52,424 bases of DNA from Kumtagia ephedrae. GTDB lineage: Bacteria > Pseudomonadota > Alphaproteobacteria > Rhizobiales > Rhizobiaceae. Position numbers and translations under genes: made by a program. The stretch spans positions 1 to 52,424 of the forward strand of contig NZ_PXYK01000037.1 of assembly GCF_003012745.1 (NCBI RefSeq), read 5' to 3'. Every line of letters begins with the position of its first letter. Position 1 is the stretch's first letter. Below are positions 8,700 through 17,681 of the stretch, in pieces. The notes under the pieces are model-generated. The model was not told the origin of the DNA and did no database searches. It saw nothing but the letters and a program-made list of their open reading frames with translations.

Positions 8700-9083
8700 A
8701 TGGCCGATATGAGAACGCCGCTGAACAGGGTCCGGGGCCTCGGCTCCGCCAAGGAGGGCACCGGCCATTTCTGGCGGATACGGCTTTCGGCGATCGCGCT
8801 GGTGCCGCTGGCGCTGTTCATGGTCGGCTGGGTGCTGTCGCTGCGCGGCGCCGGCTATGCCGAGGTGCGGGCCTCGCTGTCGCAGCCGCTGGTCGCGCTG
8901 GCCGCCGCCGCGTTCATCGTCGCGAGCCTCGACCACATGCGGCTCGGCATGCAGATCATCATCGAGGATTATGTGCACGGCGAAGGCAGCAAGCTGGCGC
9001 TGCTGATCCTCAACACCTTCTTCTCCTTCGCGGTCGGCATCGCGTCGCTGTTCGCGCTGCTCAAACTGGCATTCGGGGGCTGA
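8700..9083 (+). CDS. sdhD: Succinate dehydrogenase hydrophobic membrane anchor subunit
   Basis: The 127-residue product has an N-terminal R-T-P-L-N-R-V-R-G-L-G-S-A-K-x-G stretch typical of alphaproteobacterial SdhD, then three membrane helices. The haem/quinone region is H-M-R-L-G-M-Q-I-I-I-E-D-Y near residue 80. Together with SdhC it anchors SdhAB and reduces ubiquinone. The ATG at 8700 is preferred; a second in-frame ATG lies three codons further. It sits between sdhC (5-bp gap) and sdhA (3-bp gap), so all three are clearly co-transcribed. Confidence 0.95.
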   Translation: MADMRTPLNRVRGLGSAKEGTGHFWRIRLSAIALVPLALFMVGWVLSLRGAGYAEVRASLSQPLVALAAAAFIVASLDHMRLGMQIIIEDYVHGEGSKLALLILNTFFSFAVGIASLFALLKLAFGG

Positions 9084-9086
9084 TCC

Positions 9087-10919
9087 GTGGCCAATTCATC
9101 TTCCGCCGCCGGCAAGGGCTACACCTTCGTCGACCACAAGTTCGACGTCGTCGTCGTCGGTGCCGGCGGCGCCGGCCTGCGCGCCACGCTCGGCATGGCC
9201 GAGCAGGGCCTGCGCACCGCCTGCATCACAAAGGTGTTCCCGACGCGCTCGCACACGGTGGCGGCGCAGGGCGGCATCGCCGCCTCGCTGGCCAATATGG
9301 GGCCGGACAATTGGCAGTGGCACATGTACGACACCGTCAAGGGGTCGGACTGGCTCGGCGACGTCGACGCCATGGAATACATGGTCCAGCAGGCGCCGGC
9401 CGCCGTCTACGAGCTCGAGCATTACGGCGTCCCGTTCTCGCGCACCGAGGAGGGGAAAATTTACCAGCGGCCGTTCGGCGGCCATATGACCCAGTTCGGC
9501 GACGGCCCGCCGGTGCAGCGCACCTGCGCGGCGGCCGACCGCACCGGCCACGCCATCCTGCATACGCTCTATGGCCAGTCGCTGAAGAACAATGCGCAGT
9601 TCTTCATCGAGTATTTCGCCATCGACCTGATCATGGAGCCGGACGGCACCTGCACCGGCGTCGTCGCCTGGAACCTCGACGACGGCACCATCCACCGCTT
9701 CTCGGCCAAGATGACGGTGCTGGCGACCGGCGGCTACGGCCGCGCCTATTTCTCGGCGACCTCGGCGCATACCTGCACCGGCGACGGCGGCGGCATGGTG
9801 GCGCGGGCGGGGCTGCCTCTGCAGGACATGGAGTTCGTGCAGTTCCATCCGACCGGCATCTACGGCGCCGGCTGCCTGATCACCGAGGGCGCGCGCGGCG
9901 AGGGCGGCTATCTCGTCAATTCCGAGGGCGAGCGCTTCATGGAGCGCTACGCGCCGTCGGCCAAGGACCTGGCCAGCCGCGACGTGGTCTCGCGCTGCAT
10001 GACGCTGGAGATTCGCGAAGGGCGGGGCGTCGGCAAGAACAAGGACCACATCTTCCTGCATCTCGACCATCTCGATCCGGCCGTGCTGCACGAGCGGCTT
10101 CCGGGCATCTCGGAGAGCGCGAAGATCTTCGCCGGCGTCGACGTCACCCGCGAGCCGATCCCGGTGCTGCCGACGGTGCACTACAACATGGGCGGCATCC
10201 CGACCAACTACTGGGGCGAGGTGCTCAACCCGACCGCCGACGATCCGGACCGCGTGTCGCCCGGCCTGATGGCGGTGGGCGAGGCGGGCTGCGCCTCCGT
10301 GCACGGCGCCAACCGGCTCGGCTCCAACTCGCTCATCGATCTGGTGGTGTTCGGCCGCGCCGCGGCGATCCGCGCCGGCCAGGTGATCGACCGCAATGCG
10401 CCGATCCCGCCGGTCAACGAGGCGGCGGTCGACAGGATCATGCATCGCTTCGACCGTCTGCGGCATGCCGACGGCAAGGCGCCGACCGCCTATCTGCGCG
10501 AGAAGATGCAGCGCGCGATGCAGGAGGACGCCGCCGTCTTCCGCACCCAGGAGACGCTGGAGCAGGGCTGCAGGCGCATCTCGGCGGTGTGGAACGAACT
10601 CGAGGACATAAAAGTGTCCGACCGCTCGATGATCTGGAACTCCGACCTGGTCGAGACGCTGGAGCTGGAGAACCTGATGGCGAACGCCATCGTCACGGTC
10701 TACGGCGCCGAAGCGCGCAAGGAGAGCCGCGGCGCTCATGCCCGCGAGGATTTTTCGGCGCGCGACGACGTCAACTGGCGCAAGCACACGCTGTCGTGGC
10801 TCGCGCCCGACGGCACGGTGACGCTCGGCTACCGGCCGGTGCATACCGAGACGCTGCTGCCGGTGGCGGAAGGCGGCATCGACCCGGCCAAGATCGCGCC
10901 CAAGGCGCGGGTGTATTGA
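9087..10919 (+). CDS. sdhA: Succinate dehydrogenase flavoprotein subunit
   Basis: This is the catalytic subunit of complex II, oxidising succinate to fumarate at a covalently bound FAD. The dinucleotide motif GAGGAG is at residues 25-30, and the FAD-linking histidine is His56 in [10 protein letters not shown]. The substrate-binding H-P-T-G and the R-x-A-A-x-I-R-A-G motif are in place. The 610-residue length is normal. The start is GTG, 3 bp after the sdhD stop with a G-rich sequence upstream. The downstream neighbour is not sdhB but a glycosyltransferase gene, 6 bp away. Confidence 0.97.
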   Translation: MANSSSAAGKGYTFVDHKFDVVVVGAGGAGLRATLGMAEQGLRTACITKVFPTRSHTVAAQGGIAASLANMGPDNWQWHMYDTVKGSDWLGDVDAMEYMVQQAPAAVYELEHYGVPFSRTEEGKIYQRPFGGHMTQFGDGPPVQRTCAAADRTGHAILHTLYGQSLKNNAQFFIEYFAIDLIMEPDGTCTGVVAWNLDDGTIHRFSAKMTVLATGGYGRAYFSATSAHTCTGDGGGMVARAGLPLQDMEFVQFHPTGIYGAGCLITEGARGEGGYLVNSEGERFMERYAPSAKDLASRDVVSRCMTLEIREGRGVGKNKDHIFLHLDHLDPAVLHERLPGISESAKIFAGVDVTREPIPVLPTVHYNMGGIPTNYWGEVLNPTADDPDRVSPGLMAVGEAGCASVHGANRLGSNSLIDLVVFGRAAAIRAGQVIDRNAPIPPVNEAAVDRIMHRFDRLRHADGKAPTAYLREKMQRAMQEDAAVFRTQETLEQGCRRISAVWNELEDIKVSDRSMIWNSDLVETLELENLMANAIVTVYGAEARKESRGAHAREDFSARDDVNWRKHTLSWLAPDGTVTLGYRPVHTETLLPVAEGGIDPAKIAPKARVY

Positions 10920-10925
10920 GGCGAG

Positions 10926-11795
10926 ATGAGCGAGCCCGATCCAGCCACGGTCGACCGCGAGGCGGGGCAGTGTCCGGTCCTCGTGATCAACCTCGACCGC
11001 TCGCCCGGCCGCCTGGCGTTCCAGAAATCCCAGGCGGCCCGGCTCGGCCTGGCGTTCGAGCGCGTGGCGGCGGTCGACGGCGCCCTGCTGGCGCAGGCGG
11101 AGTATGAGCGCCATGCCTACCGGTGGCATCGCCCGCTGAGCCGTTCCGAGGTCGGCTGCCTGCTCAGCCATGCAGCGTGCTGGCGGCGCGTCGTCGAGCT
11201 CGGGCGGAATGTCGTCGTGATCGAGGACGATCTCGTGCTGGCGCAGGAAACGGCTGCCTTCCTGAGGGAGGCAGGCGTGCTGGCCGGCGCCGTGGTCGTC
11301 AATCTGGAGACCCGCGGCAGACCCCGCTTCATCTCCCAGGAGCCGGTGGAAATGCTGGGCGAGCAGGGCCTGCACGTCCTGTATGCGGCGGTGGCCGGTT
11401 CGGCCGCCTATCTGGTCACGCCTCTCGCGGCGGCCAGGTTGCTGGAGAAGCTGCCGCGCAAGGCGGCGCTGGCCGATGCCTTCCTGTGGGGACGCCGCGG
11501 CATCCGCTACCTGCAGGCCGATCCGGCGCTCGGCATGCCGCTGGACTTCCTCGAGGATAGCGGCCGCGCCGTCGAGGAGGCCGTCAGCACCATCAGGCGG
11601 CCGCATCTGAAGCTGGCGGAGAAGCTCGCGCTGGCGCTGCGGCATCCGCTCATGCGCGCCCGCCGGGCTGCGAACCAGCTAAAGGTCGGGCTGACCAAGC
11701 TTGCCATGAAGGGAACGGCGCTGATGAGCACCGTGGCGCCGACCCCTTCCATATTCGCCACTTACGACGCGCTGAAAGGGGCCGGTCATGGTTAA
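10926..11795 (+). CDS. Glycosyltransferase family 25 (LPS-type) inside the sdh operon
   Basis: The 289-residue product shows the family 25 pattern: I-N-L-D-R-S-P-G-R near residue 21, then V-G-C-L-L-S-H-A-x-C-W near 76, and the acidic V-I-E-D-D at 98-102 that serves as the metal/nucleotide-sugar site. This family adds galactose or related sugars to lipooligosaccharide or other surface glycans in the cytoplasm; acceptor and donor here are unknown. The C-terminal 60 residues are basic and could touch the membrane. It starts 6 bp after sdhA, so it is transcribed with it. No other surface-polysaccharide gene is near, so it appears to be an insertion in a respiratory operon. Confidence 0.82.
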   Translation: MSEPDPATVDREAGQCPVLVINLDRSPGRLAFQKSQAARLGLAFERVAAVDGALLAQAEYERHAYRWHRPLSRSEVGCLLSHAACWRRVVELGRNVVVIEDDLVLAQETAAFLREAGVLAGAVVVNLETRGRPRFISQEPVEMLGEQGLHVLYAAVAGSAAYLVTPLAAARLLEKLPRKAALADAFLWGRRGIRYLQADPALGMPLDFLEDSGRAVEEAVSTIRRPHLKLAEKLALALRHPLMRARRAANQLKVGLTKLAMKGTALMSTVAPTPSIFATYDALKGAGHG

Positions 11796-11961
11796 GCTCA
11801 TGCTTGCATCCCTCGACCGGGTCGCGCCCGACAAGCTCGGCTTCAAGGGTGGCAGGCAGACGGCGATTACGACGTCTACCCTTTCCAAGATGGCCGATCG
11901 TCGCCAAATATTGGTGGCCGGGACTGGCGACGAGAGCGATTTCGAGGAGCAATCGTCATGA
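11788..11961 (+). CDS. Possible 57-residue protein bridging glycosyltransferase and antitoxin
   Basis: The ORF begins MVKLMLASLDRV and ends ESDFEEQSS. It overlaps the end of the glycosyltransferase gene by 8 bp and its stop overlaps the antitoxin start (ATGA). Such double overlap favours a translated linker, but there is no known family and no good ribosome-binding site of its own. It could be a remnant of the insertion that brought in the toxin-antitoxin pair. Confidence 0.35.
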   Translation: MVKLMLASLDRVAPDKLGFKGGRQTAITTSTLSKMADRRQILVAGTGDESDFEEQSS

Positions 11962-12200
11962 ATGCAATCAACATTCGCATCGAGGATGAAACGCTTGTCT
12001 CCAGGCTGTCCCGTCTGGCCGACGTGCATAAACGCAGCGTCGAGGCGGAAGCTCTGGAAATCATAAGGTCGGCGCTCGCCGAGGAAGTGCGCGTCGACCG
12101 TCTCGCCATTGCCGATCGTATCGCGGCCATGACGCCAAAAGACCGTGTGCGGACGGACAGCACGGCTCTCGTCCGCGAGGATCGAGATCGCGACGAATGA
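11958..12200 (+). CDS. vapB: FitA/VapB-like ribbon-helix-helix antitoxin
   Basis: This 80-residue protein starts with a short beta strand (N-A-I-N-I-R-I-E-D-E) followed by two helices, the Arc/MetJ-type ribbon-helix-helix layout of FitA-like antitoxins. The charged C-terminal tail (about 45-80) would wrap the toxin. It should neutralise the downstream PIN-domain toxin and repress its own promoter. The stop overlaps the toxin start (ATGA), the usual coupling in this class. No separate promoter is evident, so expression may depend on the sdh transcript. Confidence 0.8.
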   Translation: MNAINIRIEDETLVSRLSRLADVHKRSVEAEALEIIRSALAEEVRVDRLAIADRIAAMTPKDRVRTDSTALVREDRDRDE

Positions 12201-12634
12201 TTATCGTGGTCGACACATCGGTCATCGTGAAGTGGTTCATCAACGAGCCTGGGCACGATCTTGCCCGACAGTTTTTGCACCCGGAGCGTGATCTTGCGGC
12301 ACCTGATTTTGCAATCGCAGAGGCGGCCAACGTGCTCTGGCGCAGGCAACGCAGCGGCGAAATCGGCTCCGAGCAGGCGGAAGAATCGTTGCGCCAATTG
12401 CCCTTGTTTTTCAAGCACCTGTCTCCTGCGTCCGATCTGGTGCTGGACTCGCTCCGTATGGCTCGCGAGTTGGGACATTCCGTCTACGACTGCATGTTCC
12501 TGGTCCTGGCGGCAAGTTTGCCGGAGGGATGCCTGTTGACCGCGGACGACCGATTCATCGCCAAGGTGGCCACCACGCGGTATGAACAATTGCTGCGGCC
12601 GCTCGCGGATTCTCCTCTGCCGAGAGAGCACTGA
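12197..12634 (+). CDS. vapC: VapC-family PIN-domain toxin ribonuclease
   Basis: The 145-residue protein has the acidic residues of the PIN fold that hold magnesium: Asp6 in V-V-D-T-S, Glu42 in A-I-A-E-A-A-N, Asp98 in S-V-Y-D-C and Asp117/Asp118 in L-T-A-D-D-R-F. Proteins of this family cleave RNA, often tRNA, when freed from the antitoxin. It is intact and full length. Its stop is 3 bp before the sdhB start, so sdhB translation and transcription directly follow that of the toxin. This is an unusual site for a toxin-antitoxin module. Confidence 0.88.
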   Translation: MIIVVDTSVIVKWFINEPGHDLARQFLHPERDLAAPDFAIAEAANVLWRRQRSGEIGSEQAEESLRQLPLFFKHLSPASDLVLDSLRMARELGHSVYDCMFLVLAASLPEGCLLTADDRFIAKVATTRYEQLLRPLADSPLPREH

Positions 12635-12637
12635 TCC

Positions 12638-13417
12638 ATGGTTGAACTCACCCTCCCCAAGAACTCGAAGATCAATCCCGGCAAGACCTGGCCGAAGCCG
12701 GAGGGCGCGACCAATCTGCGCGAGTACCGCATCTACCGCTGGTCGCCGGACGACGACGAGAACCCGCGCGTCGATACCTATTTCGTCGATCTCGACGATT
12801 GCGGCCCGATGGTGCTGGACGCGCTGCTGTGGATCAAGAACAAGGTCGACCCGACGCTGACGCTGCGCCGCTCCTGCCGCGAGGGCATCTGCGGCTCCTG
12901 CGCCATGAACATCGACGGCGGCAACACGCTCGCCTGCACCAAGGGCATGGACGACATCTCCGGGGCGGTGAAGGTCTACCCGCTGCCGCACATGCCGGTG
13001 GTCAAGGACCTGGTGCCGGACCTGACGGTGGCTTACGCCCAGCTCGCCTCGATCGACCCCTATCTCAAGACGGTGTCGCCGGAGCCGGCCAAGGAGTGGC
13101 GGCAGAGCCACGAGGACCGGCAGAAGCTCGACGGCCTCTACGAGTGCATCCTGTGCTTCTGCTGCCAGACCTCGTGCCCGAGCTACTGGTGGAACGGCGA
13201 GCGCTATCTCGGGCCGGCGGTGCTGCTGCAGGCCTATCGCTGGCTGATCGATTCGCGTGACGAGGCCAAGGGCGAGCGGCTCGACAACTTGGAGGACCCG
13301 TTCCGCCTCTACCGCTGCCACACCATCATGAACTGCACCCAGACCTGCCCGAAGGGCCTGAATCCGGCCAAGGCCATCGCCGAGATCAAGAAGATGATGG
13401 TGGAGCGGCGGGTCTGA
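12638..13417 (+). CDS. sdhB: Succinate dehydrogenase iron-sulfur subunit
   Basis: SdhB carries electrons from the SdhA flavin to ubiquinone. The [2Fe-2S] ligands are Cys80, Cys85, Cys88 and Cys100. The [4Fe-4S] and [3Fe-4S] ligands are among Cys170, Cys173, Cys176, Cys180, Cys227, Cys233 and Cys237, all in the expected spacing. The 259-residue length is normal. It lies about 1.7 kb downstream of sdhA instead of directly after it, but gaps between all intervening genes are 6 bp or less, so a single transcript remains possible. The GAGAGAG stretch in the toxin 3' end can act as ribosome-binding site. Confidence 0.97.
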   Translation: MVELTLPKNSKINPGKTWPKPEGATNLREYRIYRWSPDDDENPRVDTYFVDLDDCGPMVLDALLWIKNKVDPTLTLRRSCREGICGSCAMNIDGGNTLACTKGMDDISGAVKVYPLPHMPVVKDLVPDLTVAYAQLASIDPYLKTVSPEPAKEWRQSHEDRQKLDGLYECILCFCCQTSCPSYWWNGERYLGPAVLLQAYRWLIDSRDEAKGERLDNLEDPFRLYRCHTIMNCTQTCPKGLNPAKAIAEIKKMMVERRV

Positions 13418-14193
13418 GCGGAGAGGCGCCCGGTCCGAACGCAGGCGCCGGCGGGCTGCTGCCGCATCTCGATCGCGCCCGCATCCTCGAATTCTATCGC
13501 CTGGCGCCTGGCCGGGAGCTTGACGGCAAATTCCTGCACCCGGAGTCCTCCGCGGCCCTTGCAGCCAATGCGCTCGGCTTCTTCCTCGACCGGGCCGAAC
13601 CCTTGCTGGAGGCGCTCGGCCTGGAGGTCGCGGGGCCTGCCACACTGCGCCTCGAACAATGCCTTCGTTTCCCATGGCGCGGAGGTCTGCATCCTTGGCT
13701 GGATGCGGTCGTCGAGACCGCCGATGCGATCGTGGCAATCGAATCGAAACGCTACGAGCCATTTCGAAGCGGCAAGCGCGCAGGGTTCTCGTCCGCCTAT
13801 CTCCGGCCGGTCTGGGGTACGGACATGGAGCGATTCCTGGCTCAGCGCGATCTTTTGATGAGCGCAGGCGGCTTGTACGCTTCGTTAGATGCCGTGCAGC
13901 TGGTCAAGCATGCGCTTGGCCTGGCGACACAAGCGCGAAAACGCCGCAAGCGCGCGATTCTTGTTTATCTCCACGCCGAACCGGAAGCCCGGCCGGACGG
14001 CCGCCCGATAACCGCTGAGAAGATCGTTTCCCACCGCCACGAGCGCGATCGCTTCGCAGCCGCCGTCGCCGACGATTACGTGGCGTTTCACGTAACCGAC
14101 TATCGCCGGCTGATCATGAACCTTGCCGCCTCGGCCGATCCCGCGGTCCGCCTGCATGCGGAGCGCGTGCTGGAGCGCTTCGCACCACTCTGA
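13414..14193 (+). CDS. Putative PD-(D/E)XK-like nuclease, apparent CTG start
   Basis: The frame encodes protein-like sequence from just after the sdhB stop, including H-P-E-S-S-A-A-L-A-x-N-A-L-G near residue 42. Counted from CTG at 13414, Asp97 in W-L-D-A-V-V-E and Glu110-x-Lys112 in A-I-E-S-K-R form the D...ExK pattern of PD-(D/E)XK nucleases. No ATG, GTG or TTG occurs in this frame between the upstream stop (13258) and TTG at 13603, which would remove the first 63 residues. CTG at 13414 overlaps the sdhB stop as CTGA and has GGAG 8 nt upstream, so I take it as the start. Alternatives are the shorter TTG form or a decayed gene. Biological role is unknown; a stand-alone restriction-like or repair nuclease is a guess. 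Confidence 0.6.
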   Translation: MSGEAPGPNAGAGGLLPHLDRARILEFYRLAPGRELDGKFLHPESSAALAANALGFFLDRAEPLLEALGLEVAGPATLRLEQCLRFPWRGGLHPWLDAVVETADAIVAIESKRYEPFRSGKRAGFSSAYLRPVWGTDMERFLAQRDLLMSAGGLYASLDAVQLVKHALGLATQARKRRKRAILVYLHAEPEARPDGRPITAEKIVSHRHERDRFAAAVADDYVAFHVTDYRRLIMNLAASADPAVRLHAERVLERFAPL

Positions 14194-14251
14194 TTTCTGA
14201 CGAAATCCTCTCCCCTTGCCGCCCGCCCGGCATTTTGCGAGAAACGCCGGC

Positions 14252-14893
14252 ATGAACACCACCAGTGACCTGCCGATCCTGACCCCCGCCGAGGCGCGCG
14301 TGCTCGGCTGCCTGATCGAGAAGAAGGAGCTGACGCCGGACATCTATCCGCTGACGCTCAACGCCGCCCACGCCGCCGCCAACCAGAAGACGGCGCGCGA
14401 TCCCGTCATGGCCCTGGAGCAGGTCGAGGTGCACCGGGCGCTCAAGCAGCTGGAGCAGAAGGGGCTGGTCCGCCAGATATTCGCGTCGCGCGTCGAGCGC
14501 TACGAGCACCAGATGGCGCAGCGCTTCTCGCTGACCACGGCGCAGACGGCGATCATCGGCCTGTTGATGCTGCGCGGCCCGCAGACCGCGCACGAACTCC
14601 TGGCGCGGACCGAGCGCATGGCGCGCTACCAGTCCGTCGAAAACCTGCGCGACGACCTCGACCTGTTGATCGGCCGGCGGCCGCCGCTGATCAAGGAGCT
14701 CGGACGCGCCCCGGGCCAGCGCGAGGAGCGCTTTGCCCACCTGCTGTCGGGCGATGTCCAGGCGAGCGCGGCGCCGGAACCGCTGCGGGTTTCGTCCGTA
14801 GGCTCGCCCGAGCTTGAAGAGCGCGTGCGCGCGCTCGAGGAGAAGGTGGCCGAGCTGGCCGCGCAACTCCAGGCGCTGCGCGGCGGCGCGTAG
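14252..14893 (+). CDS. YceH (DUF480) family protein
   Basis: The 213-residue product has the DUF480 hallmark near the start: L-T-P-x-E-A-R-V-L-G-C-L-I-E-K-E-x-x-T-P-D-x-Y-P-L-T-L-N-A in slightly altered form, then N-Q-K-T-A-R-D-P-V-M. The family consists of two winged-helix domains, and the C-terminal 30 residues here form a coiled coil (E-E-R-V-R-A-L-E-E-K-V). A cytoplasmic, possibly regulatory role is assumed for the family but not established. ATG at 14252 is preferred over an upstream TTG because it gives the conserved N-terminus. Confidence 0.88.
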   Translation: MNTTSDLPILTPAEARVLGCLIEKKELTPDIYPLTLNAAHAAANQKTARDPVMALEQVEVHRALKQLEQKGLVRQIFASRVERYEHQMAQRFSLTTAQTAIIGLLMLRGPQTAHELLARTERMARYQSVENLRDDLDLLIGRRPPLIKELGRAPGQREERFAHLLSGDVQASAAPEPLRVSSVGSPELEERVRALEEKVAELAAQLQALRGGA

Positions 14894-14908
14894 AAGGCTG
14901 CTCTCCTT

Positions 14909-14929
14909 AGGCCGCTGCGGTTGCGGCCT
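14909..14929 (+). terminator. Short hairpin after the YceH gene
   Basis: AGGCCGC and GCGGCCT form a 7-bp stem with a 7-nt loop, 15 bp after the stop codon. No T tract follows, so termination is uncertain. The remaining gap up to 15142 holds a weak promoter-like pair (TTGACC at 15026 and TCTAGA at 15049, 17 bp apart) in front of the exporter gene. Confidence 0.3.
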
Positions 14930-15142
14930 GCCGCGACACCATAGGTGGGCTTCGTCGTTCAAGGCGCGTAACCGCCGGTCTCCACGCTCCCGACCCCCTC
15001 TGTCAGGAGAGCTCGCGCCGTCGACTTGACCTAAACCGTAGCTGAGCTTCTAGAAAACGTATGAGCGCTGTCGGCACGCGCCGGCGGCGAACGTCTTCAG
15101 CGTGCGGGCGCCGGCAGCCGCAGCCAACCATCGGAGACAATC

Positions 15143-16705
15143 ATGGCCACCGTAGTTCCAGCCAAGGCGACGCGTCGCGAGTGGATCGGGCTGGTGGCGC
15201 TGGCGCTGCCGTGCCTGCTCTACACGATGGACCTCACCGTGCTCAATCTGGCGGTGCCGCATCTCGTCGCCGACCTGAAGCCGAGCGCGGTGCAGCTCCT
15301 GTGGATCGTTGACATCTACGGCTTCCTGATCGCCGGCTCGCTGATCACCATGGGCACGCTGGGCGACCGCATCGGCCGCCGCAAGGTGCTGCTGGCCGGC
15401 GCGGTGCTGTTCGGCATCGCCTCGGTGATCGCCGCCTTCTCCACCTCCGCGGAGATGCTGATCGCGGCGCGCGCTCTGCTCGGCATCGCCGGGGCGACGC
15501 TGGCGCCGTCGACGCTGTCGCTCATCCGCAACATGTTCCACGACCCGGCCGAGCGGACGTTTGCCATCAGCGTGTGGGCGACCAGCTATTCGGTCGGGGC
15601 GGGCATGGGGCCGCTGCTCGGCGGCGTGCTGCTGGAATATTTCTGGTGGGGCTCTGTGTTCCTGCTCGCCGTGCCGGTGATGGTCCTGCTCCTGATCGTC
15701 GGGCCGATCCTGCTGCCGGAATATCGCGATCCGCAGGCCGGGCGGCTCGACATCGCCAGCGCCGCGCTGTCGCTGCTGGCCGTGCTCGCCATGGTCTATG
15801 GGCTGAAGCACATCGCCTCCGACGGCGTCGCCTGGATTTCGGTCGCGTCGATCCTCGCCGGGCTGGCGATCGGCGCGGTTTTCGTCGTGCGGCAGCGGCG
15901 GCTCGCCGATCCGCTGCTCGACCTCAGCCTGTTCCGCTCGCGCACCTTCAGCGCCGCGCTCGGCGTCAACATCATCGCCTGCTTCGTCGCCTTCGGCCCC
16001 TTCGTGTTCATCGCCCAGTACCTGCAGCTGGTGCTCGGCCTGTCGCCGCTGGAGGCCGGGCTGTGGACGCTGCCGTCGTCGCTCGGCTTCGTCGTCAGCT
16101 CGATGACGACGGCCTGCGTGGTGAGCCGCATTCCGGCGCCGAAGGTCATCGCCGGCGGGCTGATGCTGGCGGCCGTCTCCTTCCTGCTGCTCACCCAGGT
16201 GGGCGGCAGCCATGGCCTCGCGGTCATCGTGGCGGCGACCGTCGTCATGTCGCTCGGCCTCGGCCAGGTGTTCACGCTCACCACCGACCTCATCGTCGGC
16301 GCCGCCCCGCCCGAGCGCGCCGGGGCGGCCGGGGCGCTGTCGGAGACGGGCGCGGAATTCGGCGGCGTGCTCGGCATCGCCGTGCTCGGCAGCGTCGGCA
16401 TGGCGATCTATCGCGGCATGATGGTCGGCGCCGTCCCCGACGTGGTGCCGGAGGAGGCGGCGCGGGCGGCCCGCGACACGCTGGGCGGGGCGGTCGCCGT
16501 CGCCCCGCAGCTGCCGGACGGCATCGAGGGCACGCTGCTTGCGGCGGCGCGCGAGGCCTTCGTCAGCGGCTTCGAGCTGATCGTCGCCATCTCCGCCCTG
16601 CTCACCATCGTGGCGGCGCTGGTGATGATGCTCATCTTCCGCAAGGCCGGGCCCGGCGGGCGGGCCGGGAAGCCGGAGGAGGCGGCGCTGGAGCGGGCGG
16701 CGTGA
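15143..16705 (+). CDS. MFS multidrug exporter, DHA2 (QacA/SmvA-like) family
   Basis: The 520-residue protein has about 14 membrane helices and the DHA2 signatures M-D-x-T-V-L-N-L-A-V-P (helix 1) and W-I-V-D-I-Y-G-F (helix 2), plus the motif A loop G-D-R-I-G-R-R. The motif with acidic Asp in helix 1 is typical of exporters of quaternary ammonium compounds and other cations driven by proton exchange. SmvA-like is the closest match I recognise, but the substrate is not certain. A weak promoter lies about 100 bp upstream. It converges on osmC with a hairpin between. Confidence 0.85.
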   Translation: MATVVPAKATRREWIGLVALALPCLLYTMDLTVLNLAVPHLVADLKPSAVQLLWIVDIYGFLIAGSLITMGTLGDRIGRRKVLLAGAVLFGIASVIAAFSTSAEMLIAARALLGIAGATLAPSTLSLIRNMFHDPAERTFAISVWATSYSVGAGMGPLLGGVLLEYFWWGSVFLLAVPVMVLLLIVGPILLPEYRDPQAGRLDIASAALSLLAVLAMVYGLKHIASDGVAWISVASILAGLAIGAVFVVRQRRLADPLLDLSLFRSRTFSAALGVNIIACFVAFGPFVFIAQYLQLVLGLSPLEAGLWTLPSSLGFVVSSMTTACVVSRIPAPKVIAGGLMLAAVSFLLLTQVGGSHGLAVIVAATVVMSLGLGQVFTLTTDLIVGAAPPERAGAAGALSETGAEFGGVLGIAVLGSVGMAIYRGMMVGAVPDVVPEEAARAARDTLGGAVAVAPQLPDGIEGTLLAAAREAFVSGFELIVAISALLTIVAALVMMLIFRKAGPGGRAGKPEEAALERAA

Positions 16706-16712
16706 CAACGCA

Positions 16713-16731
16713 GCCCGCCGCCTGGGCGGGC
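16713..16731. terminator. Hairpin between convergent exporter and osmC genes
   Basis: GCCCGCC and GGCGGGC form a 7-bp perfect stem with a 5-nt loop. It lies between two gene ends and could serve both strands, but there is no T tract on either side. Confidence 0.4.
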
Positions 16732-16759
16732 CGCTGCTGCCAAGGATCGGTCGGCAGGC

Positions 16760-17185
16760 TCAGGCGAGCCTGGCGTCGAGCGACACCTTGATCGAGCCGA
16801 GGGCGCGCGACACCGGGCATTCGCCCTTCGCCTTCTCGGCCAGTTCCTTGAACTTCGCTTCGTCGAGCCCCGGCACGGTGCCGACCAGCGTGATGGCGCT
16901 GCCGGTGATGCCGGTGCCCGGCACCAGCGTCACCACCGCCTTGGCGTCGAGCTTTTCGGCCGGCGTGCCGTTCTCGGCGAGGAAATGCGACAGCTGCATG
17001 GCGAAGCAGCCGGCATGGGCGGCGGCGATCAGCTCCTCCGGATTGGTGCCGGATTTGCCGCTCTCGTCCTCGAAGCGGCCCTTGAAGGAATAGGGCAGGC
17101 CCTGCAGCGCGCCGCTCTGTGCGTCGATCGTGCCGGAACCTTCCTTCAGCGTGCCCTTCCAGACGGCGGTGGCGTGACGGTCCAT
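16760..17185 (-). CDS. osmC: OsmC-type peroxiredoxin
   Basis: OsmC proteins reduce organic hydroperoxides with a pair of cysteines. Both are here: Cys60 in H-A-G-C-F-A-M and Cys123 in G-E-C-P-V-S-R-A-L. The N-terminal region W-K-G-x-L-K-E-G-x-G and the N-P-E-E-L-I-A-A-A-H-A-G-C-F motif place it in the OsmC rather than the Ohr branch. Length of 141 residues is normal. GGGAGA precedes the ATG. The gene stands alone on the minus strand and probably has its own promoter in the region 17190-17250. Confidence 0.93.
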   Translation of the reverse strand: MDRHATAVWKGTLKEGSGTIDAQSGALQGLPYSFKGRFEDESGKSGTNPEELIAAAHAGCFAMQLSHFLAENGTPAEKLDAKAVVTLVPGTGITGSAITLVGTVPGLDEAKFKELAEKAKGECPVSRALGSIKVSLDARLA

Positions 17186-17420
17186 GATGGTCTCCCTTGC
17201 TCAGGTTGGCGAGCCGCCGCGGCGGCCTCGTCCGACTATAGCGCGGCCGGCGGTCAGCGCCATGACAGTCTTTTGGCCGAACGGCTTGGCGGGGCTCTCC
17301 GCCCGCGAAAAAAGAGCGGAAAATCGTCCGGGAAGACCTCAAAAATTCTGAAAATTGCGCGTGAAAAAATGTCGGTTCGGCGAAATCCGGCTCGTCCTCG
17401 GATCGAAATGCCAGTTTTCG

Positions 17421-17681
17421 ATGGAGGTTGCCGTGCAGATGCTCGCCTTTCTGGTCCTGTTTCCCGACCCGCGCCGCCGACGCCGCGCCGACGATCCGGC
17501 GCCGGATGCCCTCAACCTGCTATCGGCGGCGCTGGACGGCGGCGGCCGGCTGCTGCTGGCGCTCGGCGTGATCGCCGCGGTCGTCACGGGGCTTCACATC
17601 GCCGCGACGACCGGCCACGATGCCGCGCCAGGCCGCATCGCGGACACCATGACAATCGAGCAGGAAGGAGACCGGCCATGA
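17421..17681 (+). CDS. Small membrane protein upstream of YCII gene
   Basis: An 86-residue ORF with a short hydrophobic start, a basic patch of five consecutive arginines near residue 22, and one clear membrane helix at about 45-65. No family is recognised. The stop overlaps the YCII-domain start (ATGA), so if it is translated the two are coupled. The start is uncertain: ATG 17421, ATG 17439 and an upstream GTG at 17361 are all in frame and none has a strong ribosome-binding site. Confidence 0.5.
   Translation: MEVAVQMLAFLVLFPDPRRRRRADDPAPDALNLLSAALDGGGRLLLALGVIAAVVTGLHIAATTGHDAAPGRIADTMTIEQEGDRP

Noticed and set aside
9096-11645. An 849-codon minus-strand frame opposite sdhA and the glycosyltransferase gene
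   Set aside because: Its composition is typical of a shadow frame and sdhA on the other strand is unambiguous.
17355-17420. Longer N-terminus for the small membrane protein before the YCII gene
   Set aside because: The extra residues are not protein-like and lie in an A-rich leader without a ribosome-binding site.
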